Source: Cephalopachus bancanus
Taxonomy: Eukaryota > Chordata > Mammalia > Primates > Tarsiidae
Reading direction: 5' to 3'
Length of the DNA: 64,000 nucleotides
Assembly: GCA_027257055.1 (NCBI GenBank)
Contig: JAPVLO010000123.1
Location: forward strand, 2,232,001 to 2,296,000
The notes beneath the pieces are model-generated. The model ran no database searches and was not told where the DNA came from. It saw only the letters and a program-made list of their open reading frames with translations. This document shows, piece by piece, positions 47,085-59,299 of this stretch. Made by a program: the position numbers and the translations under genes. How positions within the stretch are numbered: position 1 is the first letter of the stretch; each line of letters opens with the position of its first letter.

Positions 47085-47965
47085 GTGCCGCCCAAACCTG
47101 TGCCTCCCCTATTCTCCATATCTCAGAGACCATCGTCCCCATTTCATCAGTTACTCAGGCCAAAAGCCTTGGATTCACCCTTGACCCCTTTCTCTTACAT
47201 CCACATTCAATATAACAGGGAATCTATGGCTTCACCTTCAAAACATATCCAGGATCTGACTACTCTATCATGTCCCTAAATCACTACCACTCTGGTTAAG
47301 ACCACCATAGCCTCTCTCCCAAGTAACTTTAATGGCCCCCTAATGATCTCCCAGCTCCTACTCCTTGTCTCTGGGCTGTTTTCCATACAGAGATCAATAT
47401 TTCCCATAGGCTCCTATCACACTCAGAAGAAAAGCCCAAGTCCTTACTGCAGCCTCAAATGTGGCCCAGTCTCAGCCTCCTACTCCCTCTCTTGACTTTG
47501 TATCTCCCCCACACCATCCTACCGCACTCTGGCCACAGAGGCTTCTGTTTCTTCAATACATCAAAAACGCTTCCACTCTAGGGCCTTTGAACTTGCTGTT
47601 TCCTTTGCCTAGAACACTCTTCCCTCGCCCTCATACGTCTTCAGATCTCTGCTAACATGTTATCTTGGAGAAGATGTCCCTGAGCACTCATAAAATAGCA
47701 GCTCCTTCTAAGCTCCTTATTCTGCTTTATTTTTCTTTATAGCCTACTTGTCCTGACATACTATTTTTCTATCAGTTTGATGTTTGCCTCTCCATCCTGG
47801 AAACTGGGCCCTCGCTTACCCACTGCTGTCACCTGTGGACCAGAACAGCTCCAGACACAGAGCAGACACTTAGTAAACACTCGAGCAGCAACCAACACTT
47901 CTTGTATCTCTTGCTATTCTCAGTATGGAGCTTTGTATACAGTAGGTGCTTACAAAGTTTGTCTA
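47085..47965 (+). repeat. L2 3' region, long copy
   Basis: TTGGATTCACCCTTGACCCC, CCTTCAAAACATATCCAGGA, CTAATGATCTCCCAGCTCCT, AGGGCCTTTGAACTTGCTGT, CAGATCTCTGCTAACATG and CAGTAGGTGCTTACAAAG follow L2 order over almost 900 bases. It is an ancient copy with no intact frame. Confidence 0.85.
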
Positions 47966-48690
47966 TTAAATTTGATGTTTATAACACGATAATATCAGCA
48001 CTGATTTCATTTCTGGCAAAAATAAAAGTTTCTTTCATACTTATTATGGACAAGGACTAGAAGGTAGCACAGAAAAACAGAAATGACAGTTAAGGGTGGT
48101 GAAAGTTTTTGTATATTAATTTCTCTACATGTTGCTATGGCAGTCAGTACAATTAAAAGGCATAAATATGTTTGACTGTTAAAAATTGTTTCAGAAAATT
48201 GTGCATGTTCTTCTTAGTGTTGTTTAAAGCAAAGCAGTTTGTGTTTCTTAAGAGGCACCAGCAGTTGAGACAAGGCAGACAAAATCTCCTTCAGAATCCC
48301 TGTCCCCAAAGAGATCTACAGAGAGACTTCACACCTTTGCAAATGACCTTCTGAGAGCTGTAGTCCTCAACCAATGTGTGTAAAAATGAACATTCAATAT
48401 CACAATTGCTTTGCCTTTACATGCTATCTCGTTTGTAACTCCAACTATCATAATGTGGGGATTATTTATAAAATGTGAAACAGGTTAAACAGCTTTCTGA
48501 CTTAGAAAACATTGAGTCTAACCCTCTGTCTTGGGCAGACTGCTTGCAAATATTCATTCACCCAGTTGGCATTTTTCAAGCATCAACCACATTGCTGCCC
48601 AAGCAGTTCCTCTCTCCTCAGGGAGATAACTAGATGCCTATTTTTATAGGACTTCAGAGAAGAAGATGTGAGGTGGGCTTTACAGGAGGA
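47966..48690. other. Unique intron, nothing recognised
   Basis: AT-rich sequence with no supported feature. Confidence 0.4.
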
Positions 48691-48694
48691 CTGT

Positions 48695-48860
48695 TCAATC
48701 TATTCTAAGTCAATTATTTACTGAGCGTCTGTTGTATATAAGGTGCTCTTCTAGGTCCTACAAATTCAAAGACAAGAAGCTTATAATACAGGATAGAGAT
48801 AAGATCTGAAAATAAACTAACCTAATGCAGCAAAATGTTAGGTAGGCCGCAAAAGAAAAG
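48695..48860 (-). repeat. L2 3' end
   Basis: TTATTTACTGAGCGTCTGTT, GGTGCTCTTCTAGGTCCTAC and GACAAGAAGCTTATAATACA match the reverse L2. Confidence 0.75.
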
Positions 48861-49320
48861 AAAAAAAAAAAAACACCCATGTTTTAAAGGGACTCAGAGG
48901 AGGAGGAAGCACAGCTGAGTGAAGAAATCAGGTGCAGCTTCAGGAAAACCATGACACTTTGTGGCCTAAAAGGTAAGGTGGGTGTGACAGGCAGAGATGT
49001 GGGACACGTGGGTGGGGTTATTCCAGGTAAAGGAAACTCTCTGCTCTGAGGCAGAGAGACAGCAGGGTGCAGGTTAGTGTGGTAGGTGGCTCTGTTCTGC
49101 CTCAATGGCCAGCGCCCAACTACATGCTTTGCTGATGGGCCATGCTGAGTTGGGGAGTGGGGACAGCAACTAAGGGGAGCCAAGCTGGGCAAAGACTGCT
49201 CCAGCAGGCACAGGCATAGTGAATTGGATTGTGGAAGAAGATAAAAAATGGCCAGTTAGAGAGGCTGTTACCCTGGGGGAGGGTCACATAGATAGGGAAC
49301 TTAACTTGGCAAGTGGGTAC
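48861..49320. other. Mostly unique intron, possible L2 continuation
   Basis: CAGGTAAAGGAAACTCTCTG near 49025 may continue the reverse L2 of 48.7 kb. Nothing else was recognised. Confidence 0.4.
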
Positions 49321-49333
49321 TTTATTTATTCTT

Positions 49334-49420
49334 TTTTAATGTTTTTATTTTAAAGATGTGGGGTACAATTCAGGGTTAGGTATACAAATTGTTCATTATA
49401 CAAGTACCCTTGTTGATGAG
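49334..49420 (-). mobile_element. 5'-truncated L1 3' tail, 87 bp
   Basis: Contains GGTTAGGTATACAAATTG and ACCCTTGTTGATGAG on the plus strand and ends in an A-rich tail on the minus strand. Perfect target-site copies TATTTATTCTT lie at 49323-49333 and 49421-49431. It shares the tail sequence of the element at 39798. Confidence 0.78.
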
Positions 49421-49431
49421 TATTTATTCTT

Positions 49432-50410
49432 AATATCTTATACTGATGTCATATATTCTCTTACATGTATAAAATATTATATAACAAAAAGGCCTACTTG
49501 ATTAATTCATTTTGTCAACAAACATAAATAAAACATTTGCTCTAGTATAGCAGAGGTTTTAAAAACCTCTTTGAAGAGAATGCTGTCAAGGGAAAGGGGA
49601 TGAGAGGCCTGCACTTGGGGAAAGGGTTGTAGGGAAGGAAAGGAGGGACAGGCAGGAGGGAAATGACAGCAGCAGATCAGTAACAATTGATTGCTGGGAT
49701 GGGAAGGCACATGACAGAGAACATGGAAGCACAGTGAATAAGCTCCACAGCAGGGCACCAGGAGATGGCAAGACCCTGAGCTTTTCCTTAAGGAAAGTCC
49801 TGGGCAGAGGAAAAAGTCTCTGGGTCATAAACCTACCGGTTCCCTGTCCTTCTTAGCCGGCAGCTGGGAATTTGCTTGAGCTGCCTCTAGCTGGGAGACA
49901 CCGAACTTGACTGTCCAGCATTCAGAAGCACCTTCCAGGCCTGGGTGATGGCAGGGCCAATAGTGCCTGCAATAGGATCCATGTTTCTATAGACAGGGCC
50001 CTGATGTTTCAGATTGTTACCTGGGCATGTTACCAAAAACAGACATTCTAGTAAAATGGTTTTCTCACTGATGCCCTTTGTGATTATAGCCGGCAGATTG
50101 AAATAGGGATTGTTTATAATATGACTTTTGAAGAAAGGTTAACAACTGCTTCAGGAGGGCCTGAGTCCTGAACACCCTGAGCAGTAGGATGAGAGGGAGG
50201 ATCTGGATGTTTGGGCCATCCCTGACATAACCTCGAAGACTGAACTGTGGGAGTCAGCCATGTTTTCCCATCAGAGAGGCAGACAGGTATAGCAGCAGGT
50301 AGGCTTTGGGGGAAAGAAGGCTGACTCCAGGGATTGGGAGACATGACTTCTGTCCATGACTCACTCAGGGATCCTGCAGAGATCTCACTGGGGAGGAAGG
50401 TAGCAGGGCA
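49432..50410. other. Unique intron, nothing recognised
   Basis: No repeat or exon-like signal supported. The frames at 49507-49828 and 50114-50482 (minus) have no recognisable product. Confidence 0.4.
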
Positions 50411-50414
50411 ATCA

Positions 50415-50535
50415 CTATGGGAATGGGCTCTGGACACATTAAGACCTGAGTTTGAATCCTGGTGTCCCTTACCCCAATACACTCCATCTTAATTATAAAC
50501 CTCCCATTAGTCACCTCTAAAATGCCTGTATTTTT
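50415..50535 (+). repeat. MIR fragment
   Basis: ATGGGAATGGGCTCTGGACA and AAGACCTGAGTTTGAATCCT match the MIR 5' half. Confidence 0.7.
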
Positions 50536-50649
50536 CTTTCCCAATTTAAAATAAGTTTATTATAAGTCTACCCTTGGACTTGGCATCGTGAGTGTCTCAA
50601 TTGCTATTGAGTGTCTCAATTGCTCAATTGCTATGTTTTCCCTCCTGCC

Positions 50650-50990
50650 TGTTCTCAACGGGCCATGTTTTGACAGAGAAAGTACACCATATCAGTTTCC
50701 AAATCTTACTGATTCCTCAGGGGCCAGCTCAAATTCCACCTCCTCCAGAAAACTTCCCTTGGGTCTCTTGCACCCAATAACTGCTCTTTCTATTCAAGTC
50801 CAGCTCTCCATCTGGCCTAAGCATTCTCTGCCTTTGCATTAGGGTGATTGGTTTACCTTTGTAGGTACACCCATCAGCTCCTTCTGGGTCAGGAACACAT
50901 CCACATCAGCTTCTTTCATACTCCCCAAATACCTAGGGCAATGGCTGCTCTGTTTGTGAGTTAATGAATGAGTCAGTGAACAAGATTTTC
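50650..50990 (+). repeat. L2 3' end
   Basis: CTCAAATTCCACCTCCTCCA, GAAAACTTCCCTTGGGTC and GAGTTAATGAATGAGTCAGT match the L2 terminus. Confidence 0.75.
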
Positions 50991-51413
50991 TAAGTGCCCT
51001 AGAGCACACTGCCCTTTAACTGGCCAGGACCATGAACTATTCGACAAAAGACCTGAGCCTTACCCCAGCCAAGCAAAATCAAATGTAGCATCAAGGCAGT
51101 GATTCTAAGACAAATCCATACAAACTGGATTTAGCAGTTGCACAGAGACAAAGCAGCACTCACCTGATTGTTGCAAACGGATAAATTACCCTGATCATCA
51201 GCTCAGCTGCAACAGCCTACCGGAGGCCACATCTTCCTGGACCAGCAGCGGTAGATGAGGCATCTTTAAACAAACCAACAGTTCTCTCATCTTAAAAGAA
51301 ACAAATATTGCCCAGGGCTTTTTCCTGGCTTCAGTTGTCCTAAGAATCTACTGTAGGCTGACCCTCAATGCATGATGTTACCCAGTGGAAAACACTCTAG
51401 TAAAACATTATTT
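50991..51413. other. Unique intron, nothing recognised
   Basis: No repeat or exon-like signal supported. Confidence 0.4.
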
Positions 51414-51423
51414 GAAAATTAGT

Positions 51424-51728
51424 GGCTGGACTCGGTGGCTTAGTCTGTAATCCCAGTACTTTGGGAGGCTGAGGAGAGAGGACTGCCTAAGCCTACGGGT
51501 TTGAGACCAACCTGGGCAACCTGGTGAGACCTCATCTCTACAATAAAATAAAAAATAGCCAGGCACGGTAGTGCGCGTCTATAGTTTCAGCTATGTGGAA
51601 GGCTGAGGTGGAAGGACCACTAGAGACCAGAAGGTCAACGCTGGGGTGGCTGTGAGCATGCATGCCACTTGCACTCCAGCCTGGGCGAAGGAGTAAGACT
51701 CCAACTCAAAAAAAAAAAAAGAAAGAAA
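51424..51728 (+). repeat. Alu SINE, A-box-deletion lineage, early form
   Basis: Plus-strand Alu starting GGCTGGACTCGGTGGCTTAG. It has the shortened A box, CCCAGTACTTTGGG, ACTCCAACTC before the A tail, and the old right arm GTGGCTGTGAGCATGCATGC. Perfect target-site copies GAAAATTAGT lie at 51414-51423 and 51729-51738. It is antisense to GNAO1. Confidence 0.95.
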
Positions 51729-51738
51729 GAAAATTAGT

Positions 51739-52445
51739 ACCAGAGAAAACTAGCACTGGAATAGACCCAAGGGGCTATCAGTGCAGCCCATGCCCAGATT
51801 ATTCCCAATCTGGCTTATTTTCAGAGCTCTCCAGGCACGGCTAGAGATGGTGCTACTGAGTGGAACCTAGGTCCTGCCTTCTGCCTGTAAAAATAGAAGT
51901 GGTACTAGCTCTGAGCACTAAGGACCCTATCTGTCTTCCCATTATCCACTTTGGCTTGGGCCTGCCACTAGAAATGCCTGGGTGTTAAAGAAAGGCCTTC
52001 TTAACTAGGACACAAGTGACCAGAGGAAGCCAGGGAGTCCAGGGGATGGCAAATCCCATGAGGTCAAATGACCTTGAAGAATCTCAGTCTGACGAAGCAC
52101 TGGAAGCCCCAGACCTGAGGCTGGCCTTCCCCACCAAGCAGCCCCAGAACACAGGTTGTGGAGGATTGTTCCCTCCCTACAGCACTTCTCAAGCAACTAG
52201 GGATCCAGTTTCTTATCCTTGTTAAGCGGAGTCAGATATGTGACCGCTAATCAGAGCTTCTCATCAGCCTGAGGTAGCCAGGGTTACTGCCCTGGTTGGA
52301 TGTAATTCCAACCAAGAGCAAAGATGCTCTGTGGTTTCATTAGCCTGTGAAGCCAGATCACAAATAGAATCCCTGCTAGATTTTTTTTAATGCTAAGTGT
52401 TGTCCACAGACCAGCATTACTACTTTCAAGAACCCCAGTATGAGG
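51739..52445. other. Unique intron, nothing recognised
   Basis: No repeat or exon-like signal supported. Confidence 0.4.
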
Positions 52446-52449
52446 CCCC

Positions 52450-52560
52450 CTTTCATCTAGCCTAAGACATGGTTTAAAAGAGGAGAAAACTGAGGCTCAG
52501 GAATGCTGTGCCTCAATTAAGGTCTCAGAGTGGATGAGTATAGACAGTCATCCAGTGCTT
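52450..52560 (-). repeat. MIR fragment
   Basis: GAGGAGAAAACTGAGGCTCA followed by ATTAAGGTCTCAGAGTGG. Confidence 0.75.
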
Positions 52561-52574
52561 CCTAGATTTCTTTC

Positions 52575-52672
52575 CCTTTTGCGTACATACATTCAAGTAG
52601 ATTATTAACTCTGCAAGGACAGGGATCATTTGTTCTACCTATATGTACTATAGCATGGTGAGTGGCCAAGAG
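52575..52672 (+). repeat. L2 3' end fragment
   Basis: TTAACTCTGCAAGGACAGGG and ATCATTTGTTCTACCTATAT match the L2 terminus. Confidence 0.6.
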
Positions 52673-52674
52673 TG

Positions 52675-52925
52675 GGGGTCTGCAATTCTATCTCCATTGT
52701 GTATATGTACTAGCTGCATGACCATGGAGAGAACGCTTAAACTCTGTGCCTCATTTTTTTAATGTGCTACAAGAGTATATTAATATGCCTCAGGCAACTC
52801 TACCTCAGTTTCATCAGCTGAAAAATAGGAATATGTATATAATAGGGCCTACCTCACTGGGTAATTATAAATGAGTTGATATAGGTAAAATGCTTAGAAC
52901 TGTGCTGCAATTCAATAAATGTTTT
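52675..52925 (+). repeat. MIR, possibly two overlapping copies
   Basis: ACTAGCTGCATGACCATGGA and AACTCTGTGCCTCATTTTTT are followed by a second CTACCTCAGTTTCATCAGCT and ACTGTGCTGCAATTCAATAA. This suggests two tandem MIR pieces or a local duplication. Confidence 0.75.
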
Positions 52926-52929
52926 TCAA

Positions 52930-53960
52930 TTTTACTGAGAAATAAAACTTTATTGTGATATTTAAGGTATACAGTTCAATGGTTTTGGTATATTCACAAC
53001 CATCACCACAGTCAATTCTGGAACACATATCTCCTCAAAAAGAAACCCAGGGACCTTTAGCTAGCGTTCCCCCCACCCCTGCATCCTCTTGTGCTCCCTC
53101 CTATCCCTAAGCAACAGGCAATATCAATATCCTTCGCTACTGATTTCCTTCATGGCTAATAACGTCAAGCATCTTTTCATGTGCTTATAGGTCATTTGTA
53201 TGTTGTCTTTGGAAATACTTTGCCCATTTTAAAAATTGAGCTACTTGTCTTTTTATTATTGAGTTGTAAGTTCTTTATATATTCTGGATACAAATCCCTT
53301 ATCAGATATATATGTTTCAAATATTTTTTCCCATTTTGAGTTATCTTTGTACTTTATTGATGAAATTCTTTAAAGCACAAAAGTTGTTTTGATGAAGACT
53401 GACTTATCTACTTTTTCTTTTGCTGCTTGTAGTATCCTATCTAAGAATGCTTTGCCAAAGTTATAAGCTTTACCCTTATGTTTTATAGGTTTTGTTCTTG
53501 CATTTAAGTCTTTGATCCATTTTGAATTAATTTTTTATATAATATGCGATAAGGGCCCAACTTCATTCTTTTACCTGTGGCTATCCAATTGTTCCAGTAC
53601 CATTTGTTGAAAAGATTATTCTTTCCTCATCGAATAATCTTGGCACCCTTATAAAAAAAAAATCACTTGACCATAGATATATTAAGTTTATTTCTAGACT
53701 TCCAATTCTATTCCATTGATCTATATATCTATCCTTGTGCCCTGTATCTTGATTACCACTGTTTTGTAGTAAGTTTTGAAATTGGGAGGTGAATCCCACT
53801 TTGTTCTTCTTTTGGGGGATTGTTTTGGCTATTCTGGGTCTCCCGAAATTCCATATGAATTTTAGAATTAGCTTGTCAATTTCTATGAAGACAGCACCTG
53901 AGATTCTCATAGGGATTACATTCAATCTGTAGATGATTTGGGGGGGAAGCATTTAATAAA
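52930..53960 (-). mobile_element. Old L1, 3' region including ORF2 C-terminus
   Basis: On the minus strand the frame at 53581-53952 reads DKLILKFIWNFGRPRIAKTI, KKNKVGFTS and DRYIDQWNRIGS, the C-terminal region of L1 ORF2. The left part, 52930-53130 (ACAGTTCAATGGTTTTGGTA, ACCATCACCACAGTCAATTC), is the 3' untranslated region of old L1. The two are joined closely near 53135-53160, so an internal deletion is likely. It lacks the endonuclease and reverse transcriptase core and is inactive. Confidence 0.85.
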
Positions 53961-54029
53961 TACTAACTATTTTTTATCTTCCCCTTTCTCTTTTTATTAC
54001 TACCACTACTGTTACCTTTCAGTATTATG

Positions 54030-54125
54030 AAAAGTAAATAAGATGACCCATGCAAAGTGTCAGGATGTAGTGAGAGTGTGACACACATTTGCTATTAGTG
54101 TTTTTGTTATTACTGTTGTGTCCTT
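54030..54125 (+). repeat. MIR 3' end
   Basis: AAGTAAATAAGATGACCCAT and TTGCTATTAGTGTTTTTGTT match the MIR terminus. Confidence 0.6.
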
Positions 54126-55230
54126 GAGGCTGTCCTGGGCTGGCAGGATAGTGAGTTGAGTGACCAACACAACTTTGGCAGTGACTACACAGGTACGGTA
54201 TGGGGCTTCCAAGGCCAGAACTTTTCATCTTCTCAGTTTGGCTTCCCATTGCAGCTCAGGCCAGTTTCTGCCAGCAAATAGTACAATCTCGGCCTTTGCC
54301 TGGCTCTCACAGGCTTGTAATTGGGAGCTCCTCATGAGTGATATAAGCACACACTCTCCATCAAAACACCTTCTCAGATACCTTGGCAAGAAGGGACATC
54401 AGACTGCAGGGTAAGGAAAGGAGCAGGTCTGGTTTAGCATTCCTCAAAGTTGAGTCACTGAAGGACTACCCTCATGATTTTTGCCCATATCCTATATCAT
54501 TACACTTAATTTGCTTAGTGGTTTAATTTAATTCTACATACTGGAAATAAACATATCTTATTATTCAAAAAGGAAATTTTATATCACTGCCTTAAATGAA
54601 AAACCAGTATCACATGCCTTAAATAGGAGATAACCATGAAAGGAAATACAATGGAAACAAAACCATATAATAAAAGGATCTTTGTTTAAAAGATTGGTAA
54701 GCCTTAGTTAAAGACACCCTAGTGCCAAACTGAGACTCTCTCCTCAACTTGATCAGAGGCCTGGAAGACAGCTAAAAGGGACTCACTTCCCCCACTTAGA
54801 AACTGAGTGGTATAAACGTACAGTTAGCCTTGCACCACCAGTGCTGCACACAAGCCTGAGGAAGGGGCCTGAGAAATGATGTTTCATCCCCCAATTTTGC
54901 TGCTTATTCACACTGACCCTCTCTGGATAGTGGTGGGGCTCACAACACAGGCTCCCAGCATTGTTGCCCTCCCAAAGTGCTTGGAACTCACTGAGAAAAA
55001 GTTCATCAGCCCAGTGTCAGAGCTTTGCAGGCTTGGTAGAAGAAACTTGTGTGCCCCCCCTGCTCAGGTTGCAGCAGCAGAACTGCTTGGTTCTTGAGTT
55101 CCTGCTCCACAAAGCAGTAAGCAGAGCCTGGGCCAACAAGTACACAGAGGTCCAAAGAGCATGGAGCCCCCTGGAGACAGCTGGATGGTGCTGATGCTAT
55201 GTTCTGGAAGAACTCCTCCCTCTGAAGGTT
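54126..55230. other. Unique intron, nothing recognised
   Basis: No repeat or exon-like signal supported. Confidence 0.4.
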
Positions 55231-55240
55231 CTCTGATCTT

Positions 55241-55530
55241 TTTTTTTTGAGTTGGAGTCTCACTCCTTCATCCAGGCTGGAGTGTAGTGGCATGCACACT
55301 CACAGCCACCACAGTGTCAACCTCCTGAGCTCCAGCGATCCTTCCACCTCAGCCTTCCAAGTAGTCAGAACTACAGACGTGCGCTACCACTCCCGGCTAT
55401 TTTTTATTTTATTATAGAGATGAGGTCTCGCCAAGTTGCCCAGGCTGGTCTCAAACCCACGGGCCCAGGTAATCCACTTGCCTCAGCCTCCCAAAGTGCT
55501 GGGATTATAGGCTGAGCCACCGAGCCCGGC
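55241..55530 (-). repeat. Alu SINE, A-box-deletion lineage, early form
   Basis: Minus-strand Alu with CCCAAAGTGCTGGG, the A-box deletion (ATAGGCTGAGCCACCGAG) and the old right arm GTGGCATGCACACTCACAGC. Target-site copies CTCTGATCTT lie at 55231-55240 and 55536-55545. Confidence 0.95.
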
Positions 55531-55545
55531 TGGCACTCTGATCTT

Positions 55546-57385
55546 GACTGTCATTCCCTTTGCTTCTACCTGCCTTCTCCCTCTGTACAAGGTTTGGCTT
55601 CCTGAGCTGAGGCAAATCAAACCAGAGCCCACAGAAAACTCATCTCATCCTACCCACTCTGAGGGATGACCCTGCATTAGAAGAACACTCTGGTGGGCTT
55701 TACAGCTCCCAAGCTCATCACCCTCAGCGCCTGGTCATGAGTAGCCCTGAGCCTGGAGAGGGGAATCACAATCTAAGACCAACCAATTAAACCCAAATAA
55801 AGCACAAAGTGCCTCTTAGGATCCTGTGTAGGCATTTCATGGAGGAGTTGGTAAAGGTTGACAAATGGGAACAAAAAGATTCTAATATCAGACATCAGAT
55901 AAAAGTTCAAGATAACAGAAGAAATGCCATCAAACTGACATGCTCAAATGTATACACATGAGACCCACCACCCAATAAAAGCATCAAACAGGGCCATGAC
56001 AGATTGATGGCACAAAAAACAAGTCATTTTAGGAGAAGTGGTTGAAAACTGATAACACCCTGGAGCATGAAGCTCCTGGTGTTCACATCTGCCTCCCCCA
56101 CCAGACCCAGAGGCAAGCACCCACAGGGGAGCCCAATGACAGTTTATTAAACTAAATTAGAATATGGGGAGAGAGCAAAATGCCTTCCATGACCTGACAG
56201 ACAAGCACAGTCCAGGGAATGATGTCCACACGAGTCTGCCTCTCACCACTCTCAAGCCCTGCACAGTGAGCTGAAACCAACAAGAGGACGTCCCTGGAAA
56301 CTAATGAGGTCGTTTTCAGACATTCTAGAGGAAGAGTTCCTATCTCCACACTGGGGGCTGGCCATGCCCTCACTCTGAATCCGGGGTGTGTCATGTGAAG
56401 TCTCCTGCTTTTTTTATTTTTTTAACTGTCCACACCACCTACCCATTCACCTGCTATGAGCATCTTTGTAGAGTATGAATCCTTTTTGAATGGCTCAAAG
56501 ACAGTTGCTGAGATCCACACTTCCATCCCAAGGCCCTCCACAGCCTCTCCCAGTGACCTATCCTAAGAGGCGCTATGTACTCTCTGTTTCTATCTTTAGT
56601 GTATAAATGGCAATACTATTTATCTATCTTGGGAAAGAGACCCATGGAGGAAGGCTCCAGCGGTAACAATGGCATCTACAAGAATCTAGCACCTGGATCA
56701 TACGCAGTGGTCGCCACATTTGCCAATCTGCTCTAAATACAGACATTCTTAATATTTTTTCCTAGAATAATAAACACTCAACAATTATCTCTAGAATTTG
56801 CCACTGAAACAATTCTTCATTAAAACCTGAAGAATGTGATGTCTCAGCACCTACAGATGTAGGCTCCAAAAGGGACTAGATACTCTTATCAGGTGGTGCT
56901 TCGTCAGTCCCTGTGGGCTCAGCAGCTGAGGAGAGGGCCTGTCCCTAGAGCCCTGGAGGGTTTTTCCCAGCTGCAGGAAGTCTAAGCTGGGGAGGGGAAT
57001 GCTGACCCAGTGGCTTTTTATTAAAGCATATATTACCAAAGGGAGTTCCATTAAAACATAATTCCCTTTATTCTGTTGAGACAACTCAGTGCTGTGAGCC
57101 GTACCTAGGCAATCTCCTATAGTTTCCTTGGTGCCAAAGCTGGTGGTGGCCAGAGCTGATCTCTACCTCAGCAATGAACTGGCTGATGGATTGGGCATAC
57201 TCATAATCTCAACACAAAGCAGGAAGGGTCGAAGGCAGTGTGTCTGTGATGGGCCAGTACAAAACTTTCACAAGTGCCCAAGACGTGAGCCTGTAATGCA
57301 ATGGTAAGGCATATTTTCTATGGTCTCTGCCTCTGATGGCAAGGAGAGGGAAACCAAGGAAAGATCTTCTAAGAGATCTTTCTGC
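55546..57385. other. Unique intron, nothing recognised
   Basis: No repeat I can name with confidence and no exon-like signal over about 1.8 kb. Confidence 0.4.
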
Positions 57386-57389
57386 AGAG

Positions 57390-57665
57390 TTGTCTATAGG
57401 GCATAAAAGTGATATGCAATCATATTTGTTGATATGGGAAAGTGTTCAGAATGTATACTGAGTGTAAAGAGGAAAAATAAAATTATGCATTCAGTTTGAT
57501 CCTAATGTTTGTATAAAAGTACATACACATGCATTGAAAGAGGTCTGGAAATGTATACACCAAAATGTTAATGATGGTTTCTCCTGAGTGCTGGGAATAC
57601 AGGATATATTTATTTTATTCAGTTTTAAAGTCTGTATGCCCTAAATTATCTATAATAAATATGCA
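57390..57665 (+). repeat. Old interspersed repeat, family uncertain
   Basis: GAAAGAGGTCTGGAAATGTA, TACACCAAAATGTTAATGAT and GGTTTCTCCTGAGTGCTGGG resemble a common mammalian repeat tail; I cannot name the family. Confidence 0.45.
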
Positions 57666-59015
57666 TAAATTATGTATCCAAAATATTATTTTAAAAATGT
57701 GTATGTGGGGGAAGGGCATGCTATGACAATGAATATGAGTCTACTGCTGTCTGTCTTGTACTCTGCAGTGTGGAAACAGATCAGGAGTAGAAGCAGACTT
57801 GGGGGGAATAATTGCTCCCCTGAGTCTGTTTTCCAAAAGAAGTGCCTTCTCAACAATTTTCTTTATTGCTACACTGGCATTGCTAATGTGAAAAAAGAAT
57901 GTCAATATGGAGGGAAAGCAAGACTGCGACTGTTGCAATGTGGCCACGTGCTTGTCCCTCACTCCCCAGTCTGATCTCAGTCCCAAAGAGTTAAAACCCA
58001 CTGTGCCTCTGACTACATGCTCGGGCAAGACTGGACTGCAACCAAGTATATCTGTGTGTCTACAGCCTTCAGGGAGTATGCAGCTTTCTAGATTAAGAGT
58101 GAAGAGAAGGAGTTACCAACTTATATCTCAGCCTTGTTCCAGTCCTAGGCCCTCCTGGTGACAGATCCCAGGCTGTCACAGATCGGGGGAAGCATGACCC
58201 TCTTAACCTCACCTTTTGAAAAACCTCATCTTGTGGTCAGATATCAGGAGCCGCCAGTAAGTCTGCTCCAAAAAGTGGTCCCACAAAAGAGTATATGTGT
58301 GTGTGGGTATCTGTGATGGGATCCGTGATGGAGACCCTCTGTCACGTGAGCCTCAGCCCAAGCACCTTCTTTCACCCTCACTACCTTAGAATATAGTAAA
58401 ACATATAAAATAATGCTGCAAGCCCAAAGTTTTAAGAAATATGGGAAAGAAGTCTACATGTGGCCAGTTATAGGATTCCATAGATGAGCCCACAAGTGGT
58501 ACCTCAGGTACCCAGATACAAACTTGTCTTTTTTATCCATTGCCAGCTGGTCTTGCAAGGCGCAGCTGCTAAACAAACAAAAAAGGATTCATGTTTTAAT
58601 TTAAATGACTTTGTGCTTCATAATGTGTCCTTTTTTATTTATTTATTTTGTTGTTGTTGTTGTTTTTTCCTGGAGCCACAGTGTTTGTTATTTCTTTGCA
58701 ATTTCAGAAGTTATGAAATGATTCATGGTTTTGTTGGAGCTGAAGTCAACCAAAACCATTCATAATTGTGAACAATCTCTGTTATTGTTAGAGGGAAAAC
58801 GCCAAGGCATCTGTGCTTCCCAAAAACACATGGGGGAAAGAATTCTAGCTTAGAAATGGACCGGCTGTGTTTTTCCCCCAGAGTTAAATTTAAACAGTCT
58901 GATTTCCAGGGAGATAGCTCTGTTCTGGTTGGAGCAGTGGGGTGACCACCAGGATGCGTGGTTTATCCTCTCTCAGATGCAGGGCATCCATGTGACAGTG
59001 CTCTGTACACTAGTA
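57666..59015. other. Unique intron with a TTTA/TTG simple stretch
   Basis: Positions 58630-58667 are TTTATTTATTTATTTTG then a TTG repeat. The rest shows nothing recognisable. Confidence 0.45.
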
Positions 59016-59019
59016 GTTA

Positions 59020-59160
59020 CACATTAAATGCCTGCCTTCCCTGCAAGAAGGGAGCATTCATGAAGGTAGGACCATACCTGTCTCATTCACCCCAATATGC
59101 AGCTCCATGTCTGGTACATAGTAGGTGCTTAGTAAGTATCTGTTGAATGGATGACTGTAT
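59020..59160 (+). repeat. L2 3' end
   Basis: AGCTCCATGTCTGGTACATA, GTAGGTGCTTAGTAAGTATC and TGTTGAATGGATGACT match the L2 terminus. Confidence 0.85.
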
Positions 59161-59299
59161 AAACCCCACCAGCTAATGTCACTGCTTTTCAGTCCTTGGA
59201 GTTTTCATAGTCTTTGTACCATATTAACTTACATTGGTTGATAGCATGTACAATCATAAGAGAAACTGAGCTAAAACCAAAAAATGATAAAATAATGAT

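Noticed and set aside
46850..47119. 89-codon minus frame running into the retrocopy
   Set aside because: The upstream residues come from genomic flank beyond the target-site duplication. Only the last part is mRNA-derived, and the parent frame is unknown.
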